Source: Anthracocystis setariae (lineage: Eukaryota; Basidiomycota; Ustilaginomycetes; Ustilaginales; Ustilaginaceae). Taken from it: a stretch of 64,000 nucleotides of DNA. A model generated the notes under the pieces. It worked only from the letters and a program-made list of their open reading frames with translations, made no database searches and was not told the origin of the DNA. Positions within the stretch are counted from its first letter, which is position 1, and each line of letters opens with the position of its first letter. Below, piece after piece: positions 1-9,800 of this stretch. The translations under genes and the position numbers were made by a program. The DNA lies in assembly GCA_928724745.1 (NCBI GenBank), contig CAKMXJ010000007.1:62001-126000 (forward strand). The letters run 5' to 3'.

Positions 1-1093
1 TTGTTTTTTCATTTATGCGGAAAACAAAAGCACCAACGTACGACTCGATTTGTTGGAGATCAATCAATCCAATCGGTCGGCAACACCCACAGATCGGCAG
101 TGTGTGTAATACTGTACTGTAAATGCACGGCAGCGTGATGCTTTGGCTTTGGCTTTTTTTCTTTTTTTTTTGCCTTGCTTATTTTGACAGCGTGAGATTT
201 TGAATGATAATTATTGAATTGCGAGCCAAATGGTGAGTGAGCCTCAACAAGAAAAACAAATAATAATAACATATTAAATGATAATAATAATGGAGTAGTG
301 AGTAATACAGTACGCCCGTCTGCCGCCCGCTCAGCTTGCCTGCAAATGAAGTCGCGCTGCTTGGCAGTTGCACTCAGCATTCTTTACAGGCTGTCGTCAT
401 CATCATCATCATCATCATCACCACCACCGCTGTTATCACCACCACCACCACCAACACCAACACCAACACCAACACCACCAACACCAACACCAACACCACC
501 AACACCACCAACACCACCTTTCGGATCACACTCGCACTGCCCTCTGCCCTATCCATTCACCTGCGCTTCCTCTAAAGTCGATTTGATCTGTTCATATACT
601 CGCAGTACTTTTGCGCAACGCCGCCCGGAACACGTTCGCTATACTCGTCCCACTCTCGATACTCAATATCCTCAGTACGTGAAGAAGAAAGCGTACTCAA
701 TAAACGGACCCATACCCTGCCACCTCGTCCTACCATCCTGCATCATCGTTTCGGTTTTCACACTCTATCCGCCAAGGCGATACCAATCAATCGACACGCA
801 GCTCGTGACATGGCCCACCAACGCAGCACAGCTCCCTAGCAACACTCTTTTCTCCCGCCCGCCCTGAGCACAAAACTGTATGGCCTACCATTCGACCGCC
901 TTCAATCGATAATCGACTCTGCATGCCTATCACATCGTCGTAGCGCTTCCTGCCTAGCGCTATTGACACCTCGCCCCAGTATATCCGGTAATCACCCGTC
1001 GACGCCGCTGCCAACATCCTCGCTCGGAGTTTGCTTCTCGCCTTCCACTCTCGCGTCCACCTCTGCAGAGCAAGCAAGCAACTTGTCGCCACC
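1..1093. other. Gene-free leader with microsatellites upstream of the receptor gene
   Basis: No convincing gene is seen. A trinucleotide tract (CAT/CAC type, about 396-430) is followed by ACCAAC/ACACCA hexamer-like repeats to about 518. ORFs across this stretch translate into homopolymers of H, S, P, T or V and are low-complexity artefacts. A TACTGTAC motif lies at 110-117. The final 100 bases lead into a strong GCCACC start context and probably hold the promoter and 5' leader of the receptor gene. Confidence 0.6.
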
Positions 1094-3379
1094 ATGACTT
1101 CGATAAACGGTCCGGGCCACCTGTTCCGTTTCGACCTGGATGACCCATCTGTTCGCGTCATCCAAGCCAACAACTCCACAGATCCAAATGCAGCTTTCCA
1201 GCAAGAAAGCGTCGGCGCCACCGGCAACATTGTGGATATGGTCATTTGCTGCCTTTCCTTTATCGGCACCTTGACCATCATTTTGCCTTACATCCTACAC
1301 AGATCGAGTCGTAAGCTTCGGCATGCGCTGATCCTCGGTCTGGCCACCAGCGATCTCGTCACCTCGGTCATCATCATCGTCACAACAGCCTGTTTGCTTG
1401 CCAACATCAATCTCGTACAGCATCAAGCGCCATGCACGTTTCTCGGCTTCGTCCTGGTCACCTCGATCTTCTCGCAGCACTTGTGGAACCTGTCCATCGC
1501 CATCGTCACCTACATGATCCTCGTCCATCCGCTCTCCAGCTTTACGCTCACGGTCGAAAACAGGGTGAGATGGCTTTGGCCCACCTATTGGGTCATCTCG
1601 TTTGCCATCAACGCCATCGCTTTCGGTTTGGGAGGCTTTGGCTTCCGAGGAGGCTATTGCACCCTCACGACAAGCTACAACTTTTCGTCCATCTTTCAGT
1701 TCATCCCCCGAGCCGTCGTGTTTGCCGTCATCCTGTGCCTGTATACGCACCTTTTCTTCTTCTTACGGCGTACCAACCTCTTCTCCAAGGCGCACCATTC
1801 GAATTCGGTCAGCCGCAGCAAGAATCGGTCGCATACACTCTCCAAGCAACAACACATTCAGTCGCAGCTTCAGAACGGCCCAGGTGGCAATGAACAGCCT
1901 TTGTTGGACACATTGGCATTCAAGGACTCCTCAGCCACTCCGGATCAAGCCGACAGCACAGCCAAGGAGCACGCATCGTCCGGGTCATCTTTGGCGGACC
2001 CTAACAGCAGAAAGTCATCGCGCAGTCGAGTGACACCTATCCTCAACAAGAACGACTCGCTGTATCTCGGCCGAAGAGCTTCCTCGATCGTCGAGAAAGA
2101 TTCGAGCGTAGAGATGACTGCGCTCGATTCGACCAAGAGGCAGCCAACTGGCGCAGAAGAGGACGAATTGGCCGGCGCCTCGGCCGCTCTGGCAATGTAT
2201 GGAATGCTGGATCCAGACTACAGCGTGGCTTTGCGGAGACCCGTGCCCAGTCAGCTGGACATTGATAGGGCCAACATGAACCGATACGACAGCTCGTCCA
2301 TCAGCCCCCACTCGCCGTCGACCACGTCTACCACCGGTGGAGGAGCAGCGACACTGTCGGCCAAAGGATCCAGCGCGCCGCTGAACGGTTCTTTCCCTCG
2401 TGGATCGGGCGATTCGGCGCAGACGCATACGCAGCGAATGTCGCCTGCAGCGATCAAAAGACCGTTGACGGCCGACGCAAGATGCTCCTCGACCAAGCCG
2501 AGTTTGGCTGGCAAGGATGAACGTCGCGCATCGGTGGGCGACTCGCGTTACCTGGTTTCTTCTGGCGAAGAGGAAGATTCGGATGAGAGTGATGTGGAGG
2601 GCAAGAAGCGTCGCATGCGACCACGCAAAGATGCGGCGGACTTTGGCATGATTACGCCGCCGGTGGAGCATTTAAAGCATTATGCTGCGCCTCGCAACAA
2701 TTTTGCGGGGATGCTGGATATTTTGGCTATGGGGGATGACGAGGTGGCTCGGGTGCGTGCTGGTGCGCGAGCGAGCGAACGTCGAGGGAGTGCGATTCAG
2801 ATTATGGCTGGGGAAGTGGTGGTGGAGATGCCTAGCAAGGAAGCGTTTGAGGAAGCGCTTGGATCGGAGTGGAAGTGGGGTATGGATGTTACTGGCAATA
2901 CGCAACCGGATCCACGCAGTCGTCAGACGAACAGGAACACGACGTCGTTTAGTGGCGAGACGGGACAGGCGACGGGGACGTCGTCGAGCTCATCGGCGGA
3001 TGAGCAAGGGGTGGAATCGATTGGGTCGACGTTGAATCGACAGGCTTCGCTGTTGCTGCTGCTGTATCCGGCGGCGTACTGTTTGTGCTTTTCGATCTCG
3101 ATTGCGCGGTTGGCGGTGGATTTGGCGAATCCGCAAGCTTCGGTAAGGAATGCGCATGATTGGTTGCACCAATTGTCACGTTGGTTGATCTTTGCACAGG
3201 GTGCGATTGATGCGTTGATCTTCCAATTTGTCGAGCGCCAGTTTAGGCAGAGGATGAAGAGGAGGAGGAGAAAGGCGATGGGTGAGAAGGTGGAGGAGAG
3301 TTTGGTGGATCGAGTTGGGAGGCGGGCTAAGGACGCGGTGTGGTATTTGAGAGGAGTCGAGAAGGAGGAGGTGCAGTAA
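1094..3379 (+). CDS. Seven-transmembrane receptor, Git3/cAMP-receptor-like GPCR
   Basis: A 761-residue plasma-membrane receptor. The start is the first ATG in the frame and sits in a GCCACC-ATG context; the longer ORF begins at a TTG. Five hydrophobic helices occupy roughly residues 40-235 (the first from about 44), including a DLVTS segment after helix 2 and Cys residues that could form an extracellular disulfide. A hydrophilic, Ser- and acid-rich loop of about 430 residues follows. Two more helices (from about residue 660) and a basic tail with RQRMKRRRRK complete the 7TM plan. This layout, with a huge third cytoplasmic loop, is typical of fungal Git3/Gpr1 nutrient receptors and Dictyostelium cAMP-receptor-like proteins that signal through G-alpha to cAMP/PKA. 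The ligand cannot be read from sequence. Confidence 0.8.
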   Translation: MTSINGPGHLFRFDLDDPSVRVIQANNSTDPNAAFQQESVGATGNIVDMVICCLSFIGTLTIILPYILHRSSRKLRHALILGLATSDLVTSVIIIVTTACLLANINLVQHQAPCTFLGFVLVTSIFSQHLWNLSIAIVTYMILVHPLSSFTLTVENRVRWLWPTYWVISFAINAIAFGLGGFGFRGGYCTLTTSYNFSSIFQFIPRAVVFAVILCLYTHLFFFLRRTNLFSKAHHSNSVSRSKNRSHTLSKQQHIQSQLQNGPGGNEQPLLDTLAFKDSSATPDQADSTAKEHASSGSSLADPNSRKSSRSRVTPILNKNDSLYLGRRASSIVEKDSSVEMTALDSTKRQPTGAEEDELAGASAALAMYGMLDPDYSVALRRPVPSQLDIDRANMNRYDSSSISPHSPSTTSTTGGGAATLSAKGSSAPLNGSFPRGSGDSAQTHTQRMSPAAIKRPLTADARCSSTKPSLAGKDERRASVGDSRYLVSSGEEEDSDESDVEGKKRRMRPRKDAADFGMITPPVEHLKHYAAPRNNFAGMLDILAMGDDEVARVRAGARASERRGSAIQIMAGEVVVEMPSKEAFEEALGSEWKWGMDVTGNTQPDPRSRQTNRNTTSFSGETGQATGTSSSSSADEQGVESIGSTLNRQASLLLLLYPAAYCLCFSISIARLAVDLANPQASVRNAHDWLHQLSRWLIFAQGAIDALIFQFVERQFRQRMKRRRRKAMGEKVEESLVDRVGRRAKDAVWYLRGVEKEEVQ

Positions 3380-3553
3380 GGTATAGCAAGCAAGGAAGGA
3401 AGGAAGGCAAAGAAACAAAGAAACAAACACACAAAAGCAGACAAAAAAGATGGTATCACTACTTATTTGTATAGTCACCCGGAAAGAAATGGGGTTTCTT
3501 TTTTTTCAAATGAGCAAATTACAACGTGGGGGGGGGGGGGAGGAGAGATTTAC

Positions 3554-4363
3554 TTAAAAGCGTTTAAGCTTTTCAGGGCGATTATCTGGGGCGATGAAAC
3601 CTACCAAACCAACTGCGCCGAAGATGGCAAAGTAAGTTGATGCGCTTGCTATGATTGCGCCTGTCCAACCGACTGTGCGAAGGTTTGCGTTGGTCCACTC
3701 GTCTGCGCGTTGGGAAGTTCTTATAAAGTAGTGCTTAAGTACGGATGAAGTGGATTTGGAAATCGACAGGGAGGAAGCCAAGGTTTCCCACGCATTTGAG
3801 CTAGGGTTGTTGGCGAAGAGATGGGATGGGATCGAGTGGATTTTGTTGTGAAGCCCTTTGATGCCTATGGAGGTGGCGGCTTGTTCGAGGCGTTGTCTTA
3901 TGCCGAGTGCGGGTGGCGCGGGTGCGCCAAGCGGGCTAAGCGTGAGCAAAAGACTGATCCAGCCAAAAATGATGCATGCGGTCAGGAGTGGAATCGAGGT
4001 GGATAGGTGCGGATCTTTCCGCCAATCGACATAGTTGATGTTGTAGCCTCGTGCGGGGAGGAGGATGATGTAGGTGAAGATGATCACGGTGCCCGCAAGC
4101 AGGCCGATGGTGACCAGGGCGAGTTTAGCCGAATTCGAATTGGTGATGCCAAGGGAGAGCGCATCGGTGAGGTGCGAGTAGACTTGGAAGTAGGAAGAGA
4201 CGACTAGGCCGATGGAGAGGTATTTGATCTGCTTGCCGAGGTTGACCAGCGATTTGGGGTTGGGATGCGAGTCGATCACGGTGGCAGTGGTGGAGGCGGA
4301 GCTCGAGGTGGTGGAGAGCGTGGGTGATAAGGGTGGATTTGTATTTGTATTTGGGTTGGACAT
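3554..4363 (-). CDS. Small multi-pass membrane protein, function unknown
   Basis: A 269-residue protein starting at MSNPNTNT; the longer ORF adds only a poly-Phe/poly-His leader read from microsatellites. After a Thr/Ser-rich N terminus (about 45 residues) there are four to five hydrophobic segments: one from about residue 50, one around 85-105 (VTIGLLAGTVIIFTYIILL), one around 125-145, and a C-terminal pair ending GAVGLVGFIAPDNRPEKLKRF. The C-terminal KLKRF is basic but not a clear KKxx retrieval signal. I do not recognise the family. It diverges from MET2 across a microsatellite-rich 600-bp spacer. Its 3' end faces the receptor gene across 174 bases containing a G12 run. Confidence 0.7.
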   Translation of the reverse strand: MSNPNTNTNPPLSPTLSTTSSSASTTATVIDSHPNPKSLVNLGKQIKYLSIGLVVSSYFQVYSHLTDALSLGITNSNSAKLALVTIGLLAGTVIIFTYIILLPARGYNINYVDWRKDPHLSTSIPLLTACIIFGWISLLLTLSPLGAPAPPALGIRQRLEQAATSIGIKGLHNKIHSIPSHLFANNPSSNAWETLASSLSISKSTSSVLKHYFIRTSQRADEWTNANLRTVGWTGAIIASASTYFAIFGAVGLVGFIAPDNRPEKLKRF

Positions 4364-4391
4364 GGTGTCAATGGAGATCCAATGATAATGA

Positions 4392-4425
<34 letters not shown>

Positions 4426-4963
4426 GGTGGTGGTCAAAGTGATTGTCGAGTTGGAGTACAGTATATGCATCCGACTGTCCGACTGACACCGACGCAGAAA
4501 TGTGTGAAAATCGGCTCTCGGCTTTTTGATTGCAGCCGCCGACCCAACAACGCCCAAAAAAAAAAAAAAAACCCCGCACAACAACAGCCAACAACACGTG
4601 TGTGCTCTTTTTTATTTTTCTTCTTCTTTTGGGGGGCTGTTAGATTTTGAATCATCCGCATTGATGTGTGATTATTTCCGTTCAAAGCGTCGATGTCGTG
4701 ATTTTGGCAATTTTGGCAGTTTTGGCAAATTAAATTTTGTGATTTTGTGGTGGTGTGCATTTTGTGCGTATTATTCATCTTTCGGCGTTTACCGCGCTGT
4801 GTTCTGCTGTTGGTGTCTGTGCATTTTGGCTCTTTCTTCGCCGATCCACGAGTCACCATGCATTCATCCTTTCTTCCTACAACCTCCTCCTCCTCCTCCT
4901 CCTCCTCCTCCTTTTCCTCTCCACCTTGGCACCACCATCTTGGCACGAAAGAAGCGACACACC
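4364..4963. promoter_or_regulatory. Shared divergent promoter region with trinucleotide repeats
   Basis: This spacer separates the small membrane protein (-) from MET2 (+). It holds a GAT/GGT tract at about 4389-4434 right beside the minus-strand start, a TACAGTA motif near 4457, an A13 run around 4558-4570, TTTTGGCAA repeats around 4700-4730 and a CCT tract at about 4888-4914 within the MET2 leader. Long ORFs crossing it (from 4526 on plus, from 4597 on minus) are low-complexity leader translations. Confidence 0.5.
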
Positions 4964-6703
4964 ATGGAGGCGGAGAACGATCACCTCCTCCCTCCACCGC
5001 GCGAAATCCCCGGTCCCACATCACCACAATCCTCGCTTCTAGCCGGTCGTCAACGCTACGTCGTCTTCCCTACCTTGCCGCTCGAATCTGGCGTCGTGCT
5101 CCACAACGTTCCCGTCGCGTTCAAGACGTGGGGCAAGCTCGCCCCCACTCGCGACAACGCCCTCGTCGTCTGCCATGCGCTGACCGGCTCCGCCGATGTC
5201 GAGGACTGGTGGGGTCCGCTTCTCGGCCAGGACAAAGTGTTTGACTACACGCGCTTCTTGATCGTCTGCTGCAACGTCCTCGGTTCTCCGTACGGCTCCG
5301 CATCGCCATGCACCCAAATTGCAGGCGAAACTGATTGGGCGAATGCACTCGACGTCAATTCCGACGAGGAGTTGGAGCGTGTTGCGGCGGACAAGAAGCA
5401 GTGGAAGGGTCAAGGGTGGTGGGGACCCGAGTTTCCTGCCACCACGGTTCGCGACGATGTCAGGATCCAGAAGCTGGTGCTCGAGTATCTTGGTGTAGAG
5501 TCCATCGCTGCCGTGGTGGGTGGATCCATGGGTGGCATGGCTGTACTCGAATGGCCGCTCGTCTTCCCCACTCGCTTTCCCGGCCAAGCCTCCTCGACCG
5601 CTCGCTACATCTCGGCCATCGTGCCCCTCGCCACATCCGCACGACACTCGGCTTGGTGCATCAGCTGGGCCGAAGCGCAACGTCAGTCCATCTATTCGGA
5701 TCCTCAGTTCAAACATGGTTACTACCAACCCGACAAGCCGCCGAGGAATGGTTTGTCTGCAGCTAGAATGGCGGCGCTGTTGACGTATAGATCGCGCGAT
5801 AGTTTCGAGTCGCGTTTTGGTCGACGGGTGGGCAAGGCGCTCAAGGCCGGAGACGCGGTGAGTGGGTTACCGGATGTCAAGCAGGAACAGGCTGCCAAGC
5901 AGGAGGATGAACGTCGTCGTCGTAGCGTTGCAGCTGAAGTCGCGGTCGCCGCGCACAACGAAGGAAACCTCTCGCCCAGAGTACAATCAACGTCCAACTC
6001 GAGTTCTCCTCCCACCACCGCCAATGGAACGAATGCATCCTACTTCCCATCGCTACCTTCCACCGCTACCACACCGCCCGTTCCCTCGACCGAGCTGCTG
6101 AGCTCCCACTCACCCGCACTACCGGAGAGAGAGTCGCTCATCCAGCCCTTCTCGCCCAGCACGGCGCCGCAGATCTTCTCGGCACAGTCGTACCTTCGCT
6201 ACCAGGGCGACAAGTTTGTCAATCGCTTCGATGCCAACTGCTACATCCACTTGACGCGCAAGATGGACTCGCACGATGTGGCACGTTGTCGTTGGGGTTG
6301 GACTCTCTCGCCTCTCTCACGCGAGGTTGGTGTCAAACCCGAAACCAACGACGACGAGGATCAAGCCTTGATGAATGTCCTCTCGTTCCTCAATGAAGCC
6401 CACGGCGGTCCCGCAGTGCTGGTGGTCTCGATCGAAAGCGACGGCCTCTTCGCCCCACCCGAACAGGTTCTCATCCATAAACTCATCCAACAGAGTCAAC
6501 TCGTAAATATTCACAGTTCAGACGGTCACGACGGATTTCTGCTGGAATTCGAACAGATCAATTCAGCGGTAGGCGAATTTTTGAAGAACAAGATCGCTTG
6601 GATCTACCAAAGATCGCCCCAATTGTCTCCTCAGGGACAAGAAGAGCTCGCAACGCAGAAGGAAAGCGTCTTTGGCGAGGTTGAGGACGTCACCCGCTGG
6701 TAA
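4964..6703 (+). CDS. MET2: Homoserine O-acetyltransferase
   Basis: A 579-residue cytosolic enzyme that transfers acetyl from acetyl-CoA to L-homoserine, the first committed step to methionine in fungi. It has the alpha/beta-hydrolase fold of the MetX/Met2 family: an N-terminal TWGKLAPTRDNALVVCHALTG strand region, oxyanion segment CCNVLGSPYGSASP, and nucleophile elbow GGSMGGMAVLEW with Ser188. The acid is Asp493 in ESDGLFAPPEQ and the base His522 in DGHDGFLLEF. The start was placed at the ACACC-ATG before MEAEND because upstream sequence in the frame is low complexity. A Ser/Thr/Pro-rich insertion (about residues 305-403) makes it longer than yeast Met2 (486 aa). Confidence 0.93.
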   Translation: MEAENDHLLPPPREIPGPTSPQSSLLAGRQRYVVFPTLPLESGVVLHNVPVAFKTWGKLAPTRDNALVVCHALTGSADVEDWWGPLLGQDKVFDYTRFLIVCCNVLGSPYGSASPCTQIAGETDWANALDVNSDEELERVAADKKQWKGQGWWGPEFPATTVRDDVRIQKLVLEYLGVESIAAVVGGSMGGMAVLEWPLVFPTRFPGQASSTARYISAIVPLATSARHSAWCISWAEAQRQSIYSDPQFKHGYYQPDKPPRNGLSAARMAALLTYRSRDSFESRFGRRVGKALKAGDAVSGLPDVKQEQAAKQEDERRRRSVAAEVAVAAHNEGNLSPRVQSTSNSSSPPTTANGTNASYFPSLPSTATTPPVPSTELLSSHSPALPERESLIQPFSPSTAPQIFSAQSYLRYQGDKFVNRFDANCYIHLTRKMDSHDVARCRWGWTLSPLSREVGVKPETNDDEDQALMNVLSFLNEAHGGPAVLVVSIESDGLFAPPEQVLIHKLIQQSQLVNIHSSDGHDGFLLEFEQINSAVGEFLKNKIAWIYQRSPQLSPQGQEELATQKESVFGEVEDVTRW

Positions 6704-6887
6704 AACCCCAACCCCACACCCCCCACGACTCTCTCGATATACCCTCCCCCCACGACCTTCAACATGGACACTTCTCCCCCCTTTCTCTCCCCCACACTCT
6801 TTGGGTTGGTCGCATCCAACTGCTTCGCAACGCACTTGTCTCGATCGAATCCATGCCAATTGTAAACCTAGTCAAACCGTTATAATC

Positions 6888-9800
6888 TCAATGCCTCGGT
6901 TCAATCTGTCCCCAAACGCGCTCCACATCCAATCCCAACGCCTTCCTCTTGCGCTCGAGCACATCTTTGAGACTGAAGCCCTCCACGCCGCCAACGCCGT
7001 TGTTGACGAGCAGAACCTTTTGCAAGCGATGCGCGGCGAGATCGGGCAACAGCTTGGGCGTGATAAGGAAGTACTGGCTCGCATGGGGCGTGCACGTCAG
7101 TGCCACGATATGATTATGCGTCCTCCTCTCCGCAGTAGGGTCCATACCCTGATTGATCTCGTCGACCAGCGTAAACGGCGAGCGCGATAGCTGGAGCAAT
7201 GACATGATGTACATGATCGTACTCAACGTCCTCTCCCCACCCGACTGTCGCTGCGCCGACAACGCCGCCACCGCCTCATCGTTCCTGAACTTGACTAGGA
7301 TCTCCAACTTCCACTTTTCGAAATCGTCATCCGTCACAATGCGTAACTCGCCCACCAAGCCCATACGTTCAAACGCGCGGCTGAACTCGGACGAGATCTG
7401 ACCCACGCGCGCCCGTAGCGTAGGCTCCCACTTGGCGCGCACGCGCTCGATCTTGGCTCGCGTCGCATCCTGCAGTTCCATAAGCTGCGAGATCTGGTCC
7501 ACCTTGGCAGCGATCTCGCTCTGCCGCTCGCGATACTGCGCGATCACTTCGGGCCGCACGCCTTCGGCCAACTCGAGCTTACTCTTCTCGGCGCGCAGCT
7601 CGGCACTGACGCGGTCAAAGTCCAGCATCTCGTCATCTTCCGGATCGATATCGTTGACGAGATCGCCCGCCTCATCGATCAGCCTTTGCACGCGATCGCG
7701 CGTCTGTTGCGCATCCTTGCGCGCCTCGAAATGCGCAGCCTTGGCCGCTTCCAATTCCACCGCATACTCGCGCTCCAGCTCTTGCGCATCTCGAACCATG
7801 TTCTCCACCCGCGTCGCCGTCGCATCCCACTGCCACTTGGCCAAACTCGCCGCATGACGTCGATCCGCCACTTTGAACATCTCCACCGTCTGCGCCACCA
7901 GATCCTGCATCTTGGCGCTGCGCCTGCACGCGAGTTCGCGCATCTGCTTGTGGAGCCTCGCGCGACGCTCCTCGGCCGACGGCTCTCGTTCCTTTTCGCG
8001 TAGCTCGCGACGACGCGCTTCGAGCATCGCCGAGTCGCGCTCCCACTGCCGCTGCGCCCCGACCCGATCGCGCTTCTGCGCCTTGAGCTCCGAGATCTGC
8101 GCATCGTACCGTGCGATCTCGGCCTGCAGCGACTTGTCGTGCTGCAGCAGCGTGCGCGTTTGCGTTTCGAGCTCCTTCCTCTTGGCGATGAGTTGCTGGA
8201 TTTGGCTCGACAGCTGGCGTTGGCGCTCGCGGTCGATGGTCTGGGCGAGACTGCGCGGTTGCCCGATCCGACGTGACACGGTCTGCCGGATGTCGTTGCC
8301 GTAGCGCGAGACGTTGATGACAAAGTTCTCGGAACCGGCAATGAAGCGTCGAAACTTGTTGGAGCGCTCGATCTTCTCGACGTCGACATTCGCATTCAGG
8401 GTCACCGGCAATCGGTGCAGATGCGATTGTCGACACAGATGCACAAGCACGTCCTCGGGCCCGTCAATCAGATCGATCAGGTACGACTCAAAACCGTAGT
8501 CGGCCAGCTGCTCGCGCGGCACGTCCGGCACCTGGCTGGCGAGTGTGATCCCCTCCACTTCGGCCACCGTGACCCGAGCCTTCATTTTGTCCACCACTTC
8601 GCGCGTGAACAGGTCGTAGTCTTCTCGCGTCTGGCAGACAAACGACTTCTGCACCACAAACGGGATGCACGATTCGACCGCCGCCGCATATCGTTGGTCC
8701 TTGAGCGAGATCTCGAGCAGCACTGGCTCGTGGACGGGTTTGCGGAACCGATGCTGATTCTCTCGCAGCCACAGCGTAGCTCGGTAGACGTGCTCGTCGG
8801 CTTGGCGGATCTTCTCGAGCCGCTGCTGAGGCACATTGTTGAGTTGAGCAAGGTGCTGGCGATTCGTCTCGGTACCCTTGTCGATCGACTGGCCTTCGAT
8901 GTTGATGTCCTGCAGCTGTCGCTGTACATCCCCGCGTTTCGAATTGCAGTCGTCGATCTTGGCTCGAACTTGACGCATCTCGGCCTCGATCTCGGCCGTG
9001 TCCTGTACGCCGGGTTGCTCGCCAAGTTCGGCGGACTTGTCCGCTATCTGCCTGCGCAGCTCCGAAATCTTTGCAGCGCGATCCTTGTCCTTCTTGGTAA
9101 GAAGACCCACCTCTTGCAGGTTACCTTCCATCTCCGTGCCCAACTCCTCTACGGCTCGGACGAGGTGTCTGCGCTTTTTTTCGTCGGCGCCAAACACTTT
9201 CTCGAGTCGTTCGAGCTCCGAGTTGAGCTTCTTTGTTTTCTCGTCCAGTTCGTTGCGCTTCTGACGCAACGGCTCGCTGCGTGCATGCACTTCTGCGAGA
9301 GCATCGCGTCTGCGCTCGCGTTCCTGCTGCGCTTCGGCGAGCAGTCGTTTGGTGTGGTTGTACTCGGACATGGCAAGCATGATGTTGAGCTTTTCGATGC
9401 GCTCTTCGATGTGCTTCCTCTCCTCGAAGCGTTCGACATCCACCTGATGCGCCTGGATGAGCTGCTCGAGATGCGCCTTCTGCTCGTTCAACGTCCGAAG
9501 CTGCGTCGCAATCTCTGCCGACGTCTTGCCGTATTCCATGAGTCGTTCGTGGCGTCGAACCATCTGTTCGCCTCCAACGGCGCGTTCGGTCTCGACCAGA
9601 CGCTTGGCATCGGTCATCTTGGCAAACTCGTGCACCTTGTCCTGGGGCAAGAAGCAGCACAGGTTGGCTACGTTGATGTTGAACTCGGCGACGAGGTTGA
9701 GGATCTCGGTGCGAGTCTTGACGCGACCATCGACGAACCATTCGCTTCGGTTGTTTTCGGTGTGCAGTGTGCGACGGATGACTGGGTTGGAAGAGGAAGG

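Noticed and set aside
298..867. 189-codon plus-strand ORF
   Set aside because: It reads through CAT and CCA/ACA microsatellites (poly-S, poly-PT); no domain, and overlapping ORFs in other frames are equally long and equally low complexity.
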